From positions 2,593,672 through 2,657,671 of the forward strand of contig JADJPM010000001.1 of NCBI GenBank assembly GCA_016713245.1: 64,000 nucleotides of DNA, given 5' to 3'. Made by a program: the position numbers and the translations under genes. This DNA is from Verrucomicrobiaceae bacterium. Its GTDB lineage: Bacteria > Verrucomicrobiota > Verrucomicrobiia > Verrucomicrobiales > Verrucomicrobiaceae. The notes under the pieces were generated by a model. The model was not told where the DNA came from and made no database searches. It saw only the letters and a program-made list of their open reading frames with translations. Of the stretch, positions 56,162-63,443 are shown one piece after another (the first letter of the stretch is position 1; every line of letters starts with the position of its first letter).

Positions 56162-56548
56162 ATGGACACTCACCCCACACCACACACAACCTCCACGCCG
56201 GACGACCCGGACGACCTTGCAGCGCAAATTACTTCTGATCCGATTCAAACTGAATTTGGCCCCCTGCTCCTCATCGAAGAGAAGAAGATCAGTCTGAATC
56301 AAATCGCCATCGCTGCCGGATATGCGCAAAAAGAGCGCGTCGCCTACTCTCCACAGAAGCGGGCATACTTTCGCTACAACGAAGCCGAAGGCTTCTGGGG
56401 GGGGCAATCTCAACAAGAAGCCATCCGGGGCGTGACCGGCTTTCTCAAGCAGATCGGTGATGCTCACAACGTGCCACAGATCGTGACCAAACGGACTCAG
56501 GCCCTGGCCAAAAGCATTCTCCAGTTCGTCGAAGGAATTTCCTCTTGA
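56162..56548 (+). CDS. N-terminal part of a D5-like primase/helicase
   Basis: The 128-aa protein contains FGPLLLIEEKKISLNQIAIAAGY, a YSPQKRAYFRYNEAEGFW motif typical of the D5_N segment before the SF3 helicase, and TKRTQALAKSILQFVEG at the end. Its TGA (56546-56548) overlaps the TTG start of the next gene by three bases in a TTGA. In most relatives these two parts are one protein, so either a frameshift split it or translation is coupled. Confidence 0.65.
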   Translation: MDTHPTPHTTSTPDDPDDLAAQITSDPIQTEFGPLLLIEEKKISLNQIAIAAGYAQKERVAYSPQKRAYFRYNEAEGFWGGQSQQEAIRGVTGFLKQIGDAHNVPQIVTKRTQALAKSILQFVEGISS

Positions 56549-57618
56549 GGCCGCCTCCTGCGCCAGATTTGATGTTGGTGCCAGCAGCAAATGGTGTGCT
56601 TGATCTCTCGGGGGCAAAACCCATTTTGCACCCCTATCGAGCTGACCATTGGTATACTCATAAATTGCCGTGGGCCTTCAATCCCGACGCCAAGTGCCAG
56701 AGGTTCTTGAACGAACTGATTCGTCCGGCGTTGCCCGATCATGACGATGTCGATCTCCTTCAACGAGATTTGGGTCGTCAGCTTCTATTTGGAAATCGAG
56801 CACAGACCCTTAGCGCCCTGATTGGCGATGGCGGATCAGGCAAGAGTGTCCTGGTGTCGATTCACGAACGCATCATCGGCATCGAGAATGTGGCCCACTT
56901 GCGATCCGACAAACTGATGGGCCGGTTTGAAACACATGCTCTGCAAGGCAAAAGTCTCGCGGTCGGCAAGGACGTTCAACCTGACTACCTTAATAATGCA
57001 GGTGCCGCCATGATCAAATCACTGACTGGCGCGGATAGAATCGAAACGGAGCAGAAATATGGCGGCAAGTTCAACATGCGAGGAACGCTTTATGTCATCA
57101 TCACGGCAAACAGCAGGTTGTTGATTCGTCTTCAGAATGATTCAAGTGCATGGCGCCGTCGGCTGGTTGTCTATGAGTTCTCTCGCAAGCCACCCGCTGA
57201 GTGTGTGCCCAATTTCGATGAGGTGCTGCTCCGTGATGAAGGTGAAGGGATTCTCAATTGGTATGTTGAAGGCGCTATCAAACACCTTGCTGAACTGAAG
57301 AAGAACGGCCGGCTTGTACTCACCGCCAAACAGCAGTGTCGTGTCGATGATCTGCTTATGGAATCCGATGCACAAAGCGAGTTCTTGAAGGCGAGTGTCG
57401 TCAAAGGCGTTGGCACGCTGTCGGTGGAAGAAATTTGGCAGGCATACTCCTCTTTCGCCAGAGAACGCGGCTGGCGCATTCCATCGAAACAGGTCTTCTG
57501 CACTGAGCTTGCTGAGCGCATGTTCGATCTCTTCGGCGAGGAACGCGACAACCACATCATGCGTCAAGCTAGCGCGGTGCGTGGCTACAGGAACGTATTG
57601 TTCACCAAGGATCGCTAG
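56545..57618 (+). CDS. D5-type SF3 helicase, phage/plasmid primase C-terminal part
   Basis: The 357-aa protein starts at TTG 56545 and begins LMLVPAANGVLDLSG, the usual 'NGvlDL' of D5 helicases. It has Walker A GDGGSGKS (about residues 94-101), a Walker B-like region (LAVGKDVQPD), the sensor/motif C region (YVIITANSRLLIRLQNDSSAWRRRLVVYEF) and a C-terminal winged-helix region (LSVEEIWQAYSSFARERGW). It should unwind DNA at the element's origin, with the primase-like N-terminal gene. The two genes overlap by TTGA. Confidence 0.85.
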   Translation: MRPPPAPDLMLVPAANGVLDLSGAKPILHPYRADHWYTHKLPWAFNPDAKCQRFLNELIRPALPDHDDVDLLQRDLGRQLLFGNRAQTLSALIGDGGSGKSVLVSIHERIIGIENVAHLRSDKLMGRFETHALQGKSLAVGKDVQPDYLNNAGAAMIKSLTGADRIETEQKYGGKFNMRGTLYVIITANSRLLIRLQNDSSAWRRRLVVYEFSRKPPAECVPNFDEVLLRDEGEGILNWYVEGAIKHLAELKKNGRLVLTAKQQCRVDDLLMESDAQSEFLKASVVKGVGTLSVEEIWQAYSSFARERGWRIPSKQVFCTELAERMFDLFGEERDNHIMRQASAVRGYRNVLFTKDR

Positions 57619-57719
57619 ACTAGGCGCAGTGCAGGCTCACTCAAGTTTATCCAATCCGCGCAAAGTGCTGCAAAAGCGCGGTCTGACAGTCCTCAACTGC
57701 CCTCTAGTTATGCGGGGCA

Positions 57720-58010
57720 ATGAAGCCCCACACGACACACAACACGCAAAGCACAGACCTCAAGAATCCCTCTGAGATCGAGATCTGGAGTCAACTCCCA
57801 AAACCACCAGCACGTTGTCCATACACGTCGCTGTCCCGTTCCAAGATCTGCGAACTCATTCTACCGTGCAAGGCCAACAACTTTAGGCCTCCAGTTGTAT
57901 CGCGTTCCCTCAAATCGTCGAAGTACGCCAAGAGAGGGATACGCATTTTTTCAGTGAACAGCCTGATTTCTTGGATCGCAGCGCAGCCAACGGACAACAC
58001 GCAGTCCTAA
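57720..58010 (+). CDS. Excisionase/AlpA-like DNA-binding protein
   Basis: This 96-aa protein has a central helix-turn-helix of the excisionase type: LSRSKICELI, then FRPPVVSRSLKSSKYAKRGIRIFSVNSLISWI. The pattern matches MerR-like excisionases or AlpA-type regulators that control excision and replication of integrated elements. Its exact partner is unknown. A hairpin follows at 58070-58088. Confidence 0.65.
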   Translation: MKPHTTHNTQSTDLKNPSEIEIWSQLPKPPARCPYTSLSRSKICELILPCKANNFRPPVVSRSLKSSKYAKRGIRIFSVNSLISWIAAQPTDNTQS

Positions 58011-58069
58011 CACCAACCCCTTTCTGATCGGTCTTGGGGTCGAGTGATTCCTGCCAATCGAAACACACC

Positions 58070-58088
58070 GCCCGCTGTGTTAGCGGGC
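58070..58088 (+). terminator. Possible terminator after the excisionase-like gene
   Basis: GCCCGCT pairs with AGCGGGC (7 bp) around GTGTT, followed by ATTTAAAG. It lies about 60 nt after the stop and 20 nt before the next gene, so it could also be a leader structure. Confidence 0.4.
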
Positions 58089-58107
58089 ATTTAAAGAAAC
58101 CAAAAAT

Positions 58108-58446
58108 ATGGCTGAAAACAGCACTCAAACAGAAGTTCTCGATGAGGACGAACAAGCAGCGCTCAACGCGCAAACCAAGCACCAGCAGGTAATCGCCGAG
58201 CACCATGTCGAGATTCTCAAGCGCATTCAGCGTCTTGAGAAACTCGGCGGAACGCAGGACTACAGCCACACCGTGCTCGCGGCCTTGAAGGCCTTCGATG
58301 GCACTGTCGGGCTCACGTTCCTCGGCCAGGTGCTTCCCGATCACGCACTCCTCACGGCAGCGCGCAAGCAACTCGCCGAGAAAGGCATGATCATCGAGGT
58401 CCAGGAGAAAAATCGTAAGATCCTGAAGCTGGTATCTGAGGCCTAA
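58108..58446 (+). CDS. 112-aa hypothetical island protein
   Basis: The protein contains an acidic start (MAENSTQTEVLDEDEQ), a coiled-coil-like KHQQVIAEHHVEILKRIQRLE segment and a wing-like TFLGQVLPDHALLTAARKQLAEKGMI region. The end suggests a winged helix, but I do not recognise the family. A strong hairpin follows the stop. Confidence 0.6.
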   Translation: MAENSTQTEVLDEDEQAALNAQTKHQQVIAEHHVEILKRIQRLEKLGGTQDYSHTVLAALKAFDGTVGLTFLGQVLPDHALLTAARKQLAEKGMIIEVQEKNRKILKLVSEA

Positions 58447-58454
58447 CAACAACC

Positions 58455-58492
58455 GGGGCCGTCAGCGCTAATCACGTTGGCGGCCCCAATTT
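58455..58492 (+). terminator. Intrinsic terminator after the 112-aa gene
   Basis: An 11-bp stem including GGGGCCG/CGGCCCC and G-U pairs (58455-58465 with 58477-58487) with an 11-nt loop is followed by AATTTT. It lies 8 nt after the stop codon. The stem and following T-run are typical of rho-independent termination. Confidence 0.7.
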
Positions 58493-58519
58493 TCTATCCA
58501 CCACCCACCCTTCCAGACC

Positions 58520-59161
58520 ATGTCACAACGTAAATTCCCTTCATTCTCAAGGTCATTCGCCCAAGAGCATACCGTTACTGAGGCGGTGATCCTCAAGCAC
58601 CTCGCCTACAAGGTTGGCCGCAGCAAAAACTGGCGTGACGACAAACAGTGGTTTTATGAGTCCACCAAAGAACTTCAGAAAAAATTCCATACTTTAGCTC
58701 TTCCGCCATCGACGCGAATATCCGGAAGATGGGCAAAAGCCATTCTTGAAATCGGCAATTACAACCCTTGGAAGCAGGACAGGACGAGGTGGTTCCATGT
58801 CCCCAAGGAATTCAGGAACGCAGTGGAGAGTGACACAATCACATTCAACTCTGATGATGCGGTTCACCATAAAATCACCGCTGCAGTCCTTCTCCATAAC
58901 CTTCGTCACAACCTCAAGCGCAAGCTCAAGAAGTCAGAAGGCACCAATGTCGTGCATGAAATGTCCCCGGCAGTTTTGAGCAAAATTAAACCCACAACGG
59001 GAAGGAGCATTTTGCCATTTTCAGAATCCACAATCAAGGCAACGCTGAAGACGCTGGTGGAAAAGGGGGTGATTTTGAAGACCTCTACAACGAAGCCTGA
59101 ATACACCCTGCCTCCGAGTGAAATGCAGGACCTTAGACGTGAAGCAAAACTGAAATCGTGA
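58520..59161 (+). CDS. 213-aa hypothetical island protein, possible winged-helix/replication factor
   Basis: The protein contains SRSFAQEHTVTEAVILKHLAYKVGR at the start, resembling DNA-binding replication-initiation or DnaD-like proteins, and a C-terminal KATLKTLVEKGVILKTS helix-turn-helix-like segment. It is basic and lies immediately before the iteron-like repeats, as initiators often do. The identification is tentative; no replication motif is certain. Confidence 0.5.
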   Translation: MSQRKFPSFSRSFAQEHTVTEAVILKHLAYKVGRSKNWRDDKQWFYESTKELQKKFHTLALPPSTRISGRWAKAILEIGNYNPWKQDRTRWFHVPKEFRNAVESDTITFNSDDAVHHKITAAVLLHNLRHNLKRKLKKSEGTNVVHEMSPAVLSKIKPTTGRSILPFSESTIKATLKTLVEKGVILKTSTTKPEYTLPPSEMQDLRREAKLKS

Positions 59162-59263
59162 TCAGTCGGAATATGGATGAGATCGGTCAGGATCAGGATG
59201 AGCGAGTCTGAATCAGGATGAGATCGGTCAGGATCAGGACGCAATCAGTCTGAATCAGGATGA
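59159..59263. repeat. Iteron-like tandem repeats, candidate replication origin
   Basis: Five imperfect copies of a ~20-nt unit (core ATCAGGATGA, with GATCGGTCAGGATCAGG and GAGTCTGAATCAGGATGA forms) run from 59159 to 59263. Two types alternate, so the pair has a ~41-nt period. The copies begin at the stop of the 213-aa gene. Direct repeats of this size next to a replication gene resemble plasmid iterons. Confidence 0.6.
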
Positions 59264-60528
59264 CATTACCCATTCATAACTTTTTGAAACCATTCCAAGA
59301 TCCATTCAAAGCACATTTAAAAGAAGTCAGCGAAGCTGAGTCTCTTCAAAATGTGCCTTTGCCAATCGGAATTAATCCGTTTGAAAAACTGATCTTTTGC
59401 ACTCCCGAAACCATGCAAGGCTCCGCCAATGATGGTGACTGGAAAGCAAACTCCCTCATGACGGCTTCACACTAGACGAAGTCGAAGGTGTGTCCCGTCA
59501 TGAGGTCATTGAATCGCTCCGTCAACAATTCGATCACTTGGTTACCATCGACGACATCGGAGACGAAGTCTTTGATGCGGACGATGATTCGAATGCTGCC
59601 GATTATACTTGGGAGCAGGTCATAAAGAAAAATCGTGAGTTTGGACCAGTTTTCGATATGACCAACAATCCATTGGACATTCGTGCTACCAACATCGGTA
59701 TCACCATTCGAGACTTCACCGTAACAATTGATCCACACCTGATTCAGCACTTGGTTCAATCTCATGATCCTGATGAGTCACTCCGTCATTTGGCAGATCC
59801 GTTTTGGATTACTTCGATGATCATGCTAGCCGTGTTTTTCGCTGCGACCATTTCGATGATTCGTTCACCAGGAACGTGCATTTTTTGCAGCCTTGGAATT
59901 ATTGGTCCTCGGCATTCAGCACACGCATTCAGAAGTAGCGCTAAGTGAGGGTATCTGTGGATTTTCTGTTCAGCACATTCGATTTGTTGGAAATGCTGTC
60001 TTGGAACAGGCAGAAATTGTCGATGAGATGCGTGAAGACTCGATGATGGAACGAGTCCGCAAATTTTATCTGGAGCATCGTTTAAATTTTGCCAGTCCAA
60101 CCCGTGAACAGGAAGACGACTCAGATCTTCCACCTGCACAAAAGGCCCGAGTGTTCATGAATGCCTTGAGGGAACGGAATGATGCGGGTGCTCTGTGCGA
60201 TACGAAGTATTATGGCCACAATCGAAAGCTCATCTGTGTGGGAATTAACTATCCTTCGATCCTGGTTTTTAGAAAGACCGACAGAGACACGGCGGAACAA
60301 TTCTTCGAGGAGAATGAAAATGTCAGCGTTCGGGATCTGCTCAGCATTGTTGACGCCTGTGTCCGAGTAAATGTTGAAGGCATGACGGGACGAGATGAAA
60401 AATATCACAAGGCATGGCACGCTAAAAAAGGTGTCGTGATCGCCTTCCTCTTCAAGCACCTGGATAAAATTGCTGAGGAACTGAAAATACGATATTCCTT
60501 CGATTATCCCATGCTCCTGCGCCTTTAG
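59260..60528 (+). pseudogene. Degenerate coding region in three frames, unknown family
   Basis: Three overlapping or adjacent frames (59260-59475, 59490-59948, 59893-60528) appear to be one former gene. Coding sense continues across stops in other frames: DEVEGVSRHEVIESL begins upstream of the second frame, and an FDDSFTRNVHF-type stretch in a third frame bridges toward the last. At least two frameshifts are implied. The last part encodes helical sequence (QAEIVDEMREDSMMERVRKFY, DRDTAEQFFEENENVS). No family is recognised. Alternatively these are three small genes. Confidence 0.45.
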
Positions 60529-60869
60529 CGTTTGCAGTCCATTTGAGAGAGGCGGCGTCAATTCCGCTGTCTCCACCCTCAGACAAGTCAAGGAGCGTAC
60601 TGAAGGCGGTCTGTGAGGCATCTAGCGGGACAGGAATGCGTCCTCCTGAAATATTGCGGCCTCGATTTTGCCAGTCACTTGGGTTTTTTAACAAACAATC
60701 ACTTCGTTCTGTACATCCTTCATCAAATCAGATATAATCTTAATACTGTTGATAATTCATGATTATCACGCGCTGCCAAATCAGTGCGCTTGCTCGATCT
60801 GATCCTCACGGAGCCAAACCAGCAATGACAGCTAAATTAGAATAGATAAAATAGAATAGTATAAATACT
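60529..60869. promoter_or_regulatory. Intergenic region with candidate promoter and operator-like palindromes
   Basis: No convincing gene. The right half is A+T-rich. TGTACA at 60710-60715 and TATAAT at 60733-60738 are 17 nt apart. A palindrome GATAATTCATGATTATC lies at 60751-60767 and a second, ATAGTATAAATACTAT, at 60856-60871 overlaps the next start codon. These could bind a regulator of the downstream gene. Confidence 0.4.
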
Positions 60870-61271
60870 ATGAGAATAGAGAAAGAAACCAGTTACCTCG
60901 TGCCGGAAGGCGAGTTTCCTGGAACAATCACTTCCGCAAGATTAATTCAGGACGAGAAAAATGGTAAAACCCGCGAAAGCATCAGACACACCATCGACCT
61001 TGATCCAATACCCGATGAACCCATGTACGACTTTAAAGCGCGCATGGATTATTGGGAAACTCAGGTCAGTGATTTTGTCCGAGATGCTAAAAAACTACTC
61101 GGCTGTCAGGCAAACGAGCTTATTTCCAGAGATGGAGAAATCGATCCTGACAAGCTCTCATTGTTTGAGGGGAAGCGTGTGAAATTCCACGTTGTCCATG
61201 AGAGGCGACCTGGACACAAGAATGCATTCCGCAAGATCGTGAATATTCGACCTGAACAAGAAGCAGCCTGA
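60870..61271 (+). CDS. 133-aa hypothetical island protein
   Basis: It starts at ATG 60870 and opens ETSYLVPEGEFPGTITSARLIQDEKNGKTRES, a pattern like phage single-strand-binding or recombination-accessory proteins (DUF669-type) with a later DYWETQVSDFVRDAKKLLG helix. The assignment is only a resemblance. The start codon lies inside an A+T-rich palindrome, which may allow regulation. Confidence 0.55.
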   Translation: MRIEKETSYLVPEGEFPGTITSARLIQDEKNGKTRESIRHTIDLDPIPDEPMYDFKARMDYWETQVSDFVRDAKKLLGCQANELISRDGEIDPDKLSLFEGKRVKFHVVHERRPGHKNAFRKIVNIRPEQEAA

Positions 61272-61346
61272 TAATCGTGAACATCCTCCCGTGCTCTTTT
61301 TATCAAGGGCACGAGAGGCTGTTCTGAATCAGGAGAAAAGTAAACC

Positions 61347-61667
61347 ATGGTTGACTCCTATTTTTTCGAGCGGGTATTTCAAAATCAGCGGATCTTGTGT
61401 GACAGACTCAAAGCGCCAAAAATCAGCAGGCTATCTTTGTTGCTTCTCTCGCGGCCAATCAGTTCAACAAGGCAAGGAGACCTGCTGGAGTTCTTCGGCA
61501 CGTATTGGAGCATATCGGCGAAGCATGTGATGAAGGGATTATTTGCAACAGAAGAAGAGGCACAGCATTCTCTCGATCAGGACGACCTTCTGGATGCACT
61601 GGCGGCTGAAAACGAAAGTTGCCTGGATCCAACGCTGACCATGAGTCTAAAGGCCAATGCGATCTGA
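61347..61667 (+). CDS. 106-aa hypothetical island protein
   Basis: It begins at ATG 61347 with a GGAG sequence 12-15 nt upstream. The sequence includes YFFERVFQNQRILCDRLKAPKISR and a later acidic helix (EEAQHSLDQDDLLDALAAEN). No family is recognised. It converges on dinB, with 24 nt between the ends. Confidence 0.5.
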   Translation: MVDSYFFERVFQNQRILCDRLKAPKISRLSLLLLSRPISSTRQGDLLEFFGTYWSISAKHVMKGLFATEEEAQHSLDQDDLLDALAAENESCLDPTLTMSLKANAI

Positions 61668-61691
61668 ACTTGTTCGCCAGGCTTCAACAGT

Positions 61692-62738
61692 TCAAAGCGG
61701 CAGCAAAAATTGATCTCGTGTGGGTGGAACCAGGGTTGAAAGACCGATCCCAAGCAACCTCAATGGACGCTTCACCAATTGATTTTTCGCCAAGAGGAAG
61801 CAGGCAAGGTGGTAAATCTCAACAGCAGTCGTGGCAGGTTCTTGAAGACGAATCTGCCGGGTGAACGTCGTGAAATCGCTATACCTCACCTTCACCTGGA
61901 CTGTTAAGGCTGCGACACCTTCAGCATCGAGTGTTTGAGCCACATCAGACGCCATTTCCTTGAGAGCCGCACGCAATGTTGGTCGGTGGTCCGTGTCGGT
62001 TAAAAAAGTGGTTTCGGCACTGATGCTCTTTCGCTCATCACTCAGATCCACCGGCCGATCATCAATTCCCAAGGCACGTTGTTTCAGTGTGCCGGCGAAT
62101 GAGCCAACAATAGGAGCAAGATCGAGGGTGGTGTTTTGCAGATCACCGATGGTTTGAATTCCTTTGGCTTGGAGTGCCTGAGCTGTGACCGGTCCGACAC
62201 CGTGAATAGATCCGACCGGCAATGGCTTCAGAAACTCCACTTTCTCCTCCTCACAAATAACCGTCAGCCCATCCGGCTTTTGAAAACCACTTGCAAGCTT
62301 CGCGAGGAACTTGTTACAGCTCACACCGATGCTTGATGTCAGTCCACGTTCCTCTTTGATTCGTCGTTTGATTTCCTTCGCCACCAAAACGGCATCCTCC
62401 ATTTCGCTAACGTCCAGGTAGGCTTCATCCACTGACATACGTTCTACCAGTGGCGTGAAGCTCCGCAGGATGTCCATGATAAGAGCGGATTCAGAGCGAT
62501 AAACTTCCATCCGTGGTCGAACAAAGATCCCATGCGGACAGAGCTTTGCTGCTGTTCGTGAAGGCATAGCAGACCGGACCTTAAACTTCCTGGCCTCATA
62601 GCTGGCTGCACACACCACGCCTCTTTGATTTGGCGGAGAACCCACGATCACAGGTTTGCCTCGGTATTCTGGACTGTCACGCTGTTCGATGGAGGCAAAG
62701 AACGCATCCATATCGACGTGGAGAATGGTTCGGGGCAT
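61692..62738 (-). CDS. dinB: DNA polymerase IV (Y-family)
   Basis: The 348-aa protein opens with the Y-family signature ILHVDMDAFFASIEQ (catalytic Asp8 and Asp10), then SYEARKFKVRSAMPS, and a second catalytic SVDEAYLDVSE (Asp-Glu). It has the thumb HhH region (VHGVGPVTAQALQAKGI) and a little-finger domain. It performs error-prone translesion synthesis. Its presence on a mobile element is notable; it is 2 nt downstream of an unknown gene. Confidence 0.93.
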   Translation of the reverse strand: MPRTILHVDMDAFFASIEQRDSPEYRGKPVIVGSPPNQRGVVCAASYEARKFKVRSAMPSRTAAKLCPHGIFVRPRMEVYRSESALIMDILRSFTPLVERMSVDEAYLDVSEMEDAVLVAKEIKRRIKEERGLTSSIGVSCNKFLAKLASGFQKPDGLTVICEEEKVEFLKPLPVGSIHGVGPVTAQALQAKGIQTIGDLQNTTLDLAPIVGSFAGTLKQRALGIDDRPVDLSDERKSISAETTFLTDTDHRPTLRAALKEMASDVAQTLDAEGVAALTVQVKVRYSDFTTFTRQIRLQEPATTAVEIYHLACFLLAKNQLVKRPLRLLGIGLSTLVPPTRDQFLLPL

Positions 62739-62740
62739 GG

Positions 62741-63196
62741 CTACATCCCCACATCAAAAGGCAGATTGAAATACTCGAACACTGCTTTGGTCCGGTCGAA
62801 TATCTGGCGCTCACTCATTCCAGCACGCTCACACATCTCATTCATCGGCACAAAACCACCGCTGATGAACCGAACCACCTCCAAGGGACTGATGCTAACT
62901 TTGACCTGTCTCTGACCTTTCACCTTCAGGGCGTCCAGGGATTCGAGACAGCACATCACCATCATCATCAGGTTCTCGGTGTCCAGATTGCAGAAATACA
63001 ACCAGTAAGGCCAGACCTCCCAAAGCTGCTTGTAGAACGCTCTGACTTCTGGGATGGCGTAGATCTCTCGGGGGTCGTGATTGTAGCCGTCGATCATCAA
63101 GGCCACGCTGTTCATCATGGCTTCCAGCTTCTTGCCTTTCGGCAGTTGGCTGTTGCCGAACCTGGACAAGAAATCCTTGGCATCACCGGCTTCCAC
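62741..63196 (-). CDS. 151-aa hypothetical protein upstream of dinB, possibly N-terminally truncated
   Basis: The first usable start is GTG 63196, but the frame stays open upstream to about 63241 with protein-like sequence (NLILYQFSRDR), so the true start may have been lost. The visible part includes EAMMNSVALMIDGYNHDPREIYAIPEVRAFY and a C-terminal GFVPMNEMCERAGMSERQIFDR helix-turn-helix-like segment. It is only 2 nt from dinB, so the two are co-transcribed. No family is recognised. Confidence 0.55.
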   Translation of the reverse strand: MEAGDAKDFLSRFGNSQLPKGKKLEAMMNSVALMIDGYNHDPREIYAIPEVRAFYKQLWEVWPYWLYFCNLDTENLMMMVMCCLESLDALKVKGQRQVKVSISPLEVVRFISGGFVPMNEMCERAGMSERQIFDRTKAVFEYFNLPFDVGM

Positions 63197-63241
63197 ACGA
63201 TCCCGGCTGAACTGATAGAGGATGAGGTTTGATACCGCTGA

Positions 63242-63443
63242 TCATGCCAAAAGCCAGGAGTATGCGAATCTGTCTGTCGAAGAGGAGAGCAACATGGACT
63301 GTATCGAGAAACCAGTCGGATTGGCTTCTACCAAAACTGGAACAAACTCCTTCGCGAACGCGGCTTGTCCTACCAGGGGCACCGACTGATTGTGAGGCTA
63401 AGCAAAGCCAGGTCCTGAAGAGGAGACGGGTTCGACCATTCAG
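63242..63443. other. Region with no confident gene
   Basis: Short frames on the plus strand read LYRETSRIGFYQNWNKLL and REKGLSYQG-like segments, which look protein-like but break at frame changes and belong to no family I recognise. It may be the remnant of another gene between the dinB unit and the methyltransferase remnant. Confidence 0.3.

Noticed and set aside
60452..60694. 80-aa minus-strand frame in the island
   Set aside because: It overlaps the end of the preceding coding remnant, has no good start site, and resembles no family.
62630..63232. 200-aa plus-strand frame opposite dinB start and the unknown gene
   Set aside because: It runs antisense to dinB, which is certain, and has a His-rich shadow composition; the minus-strand frames are better supported.
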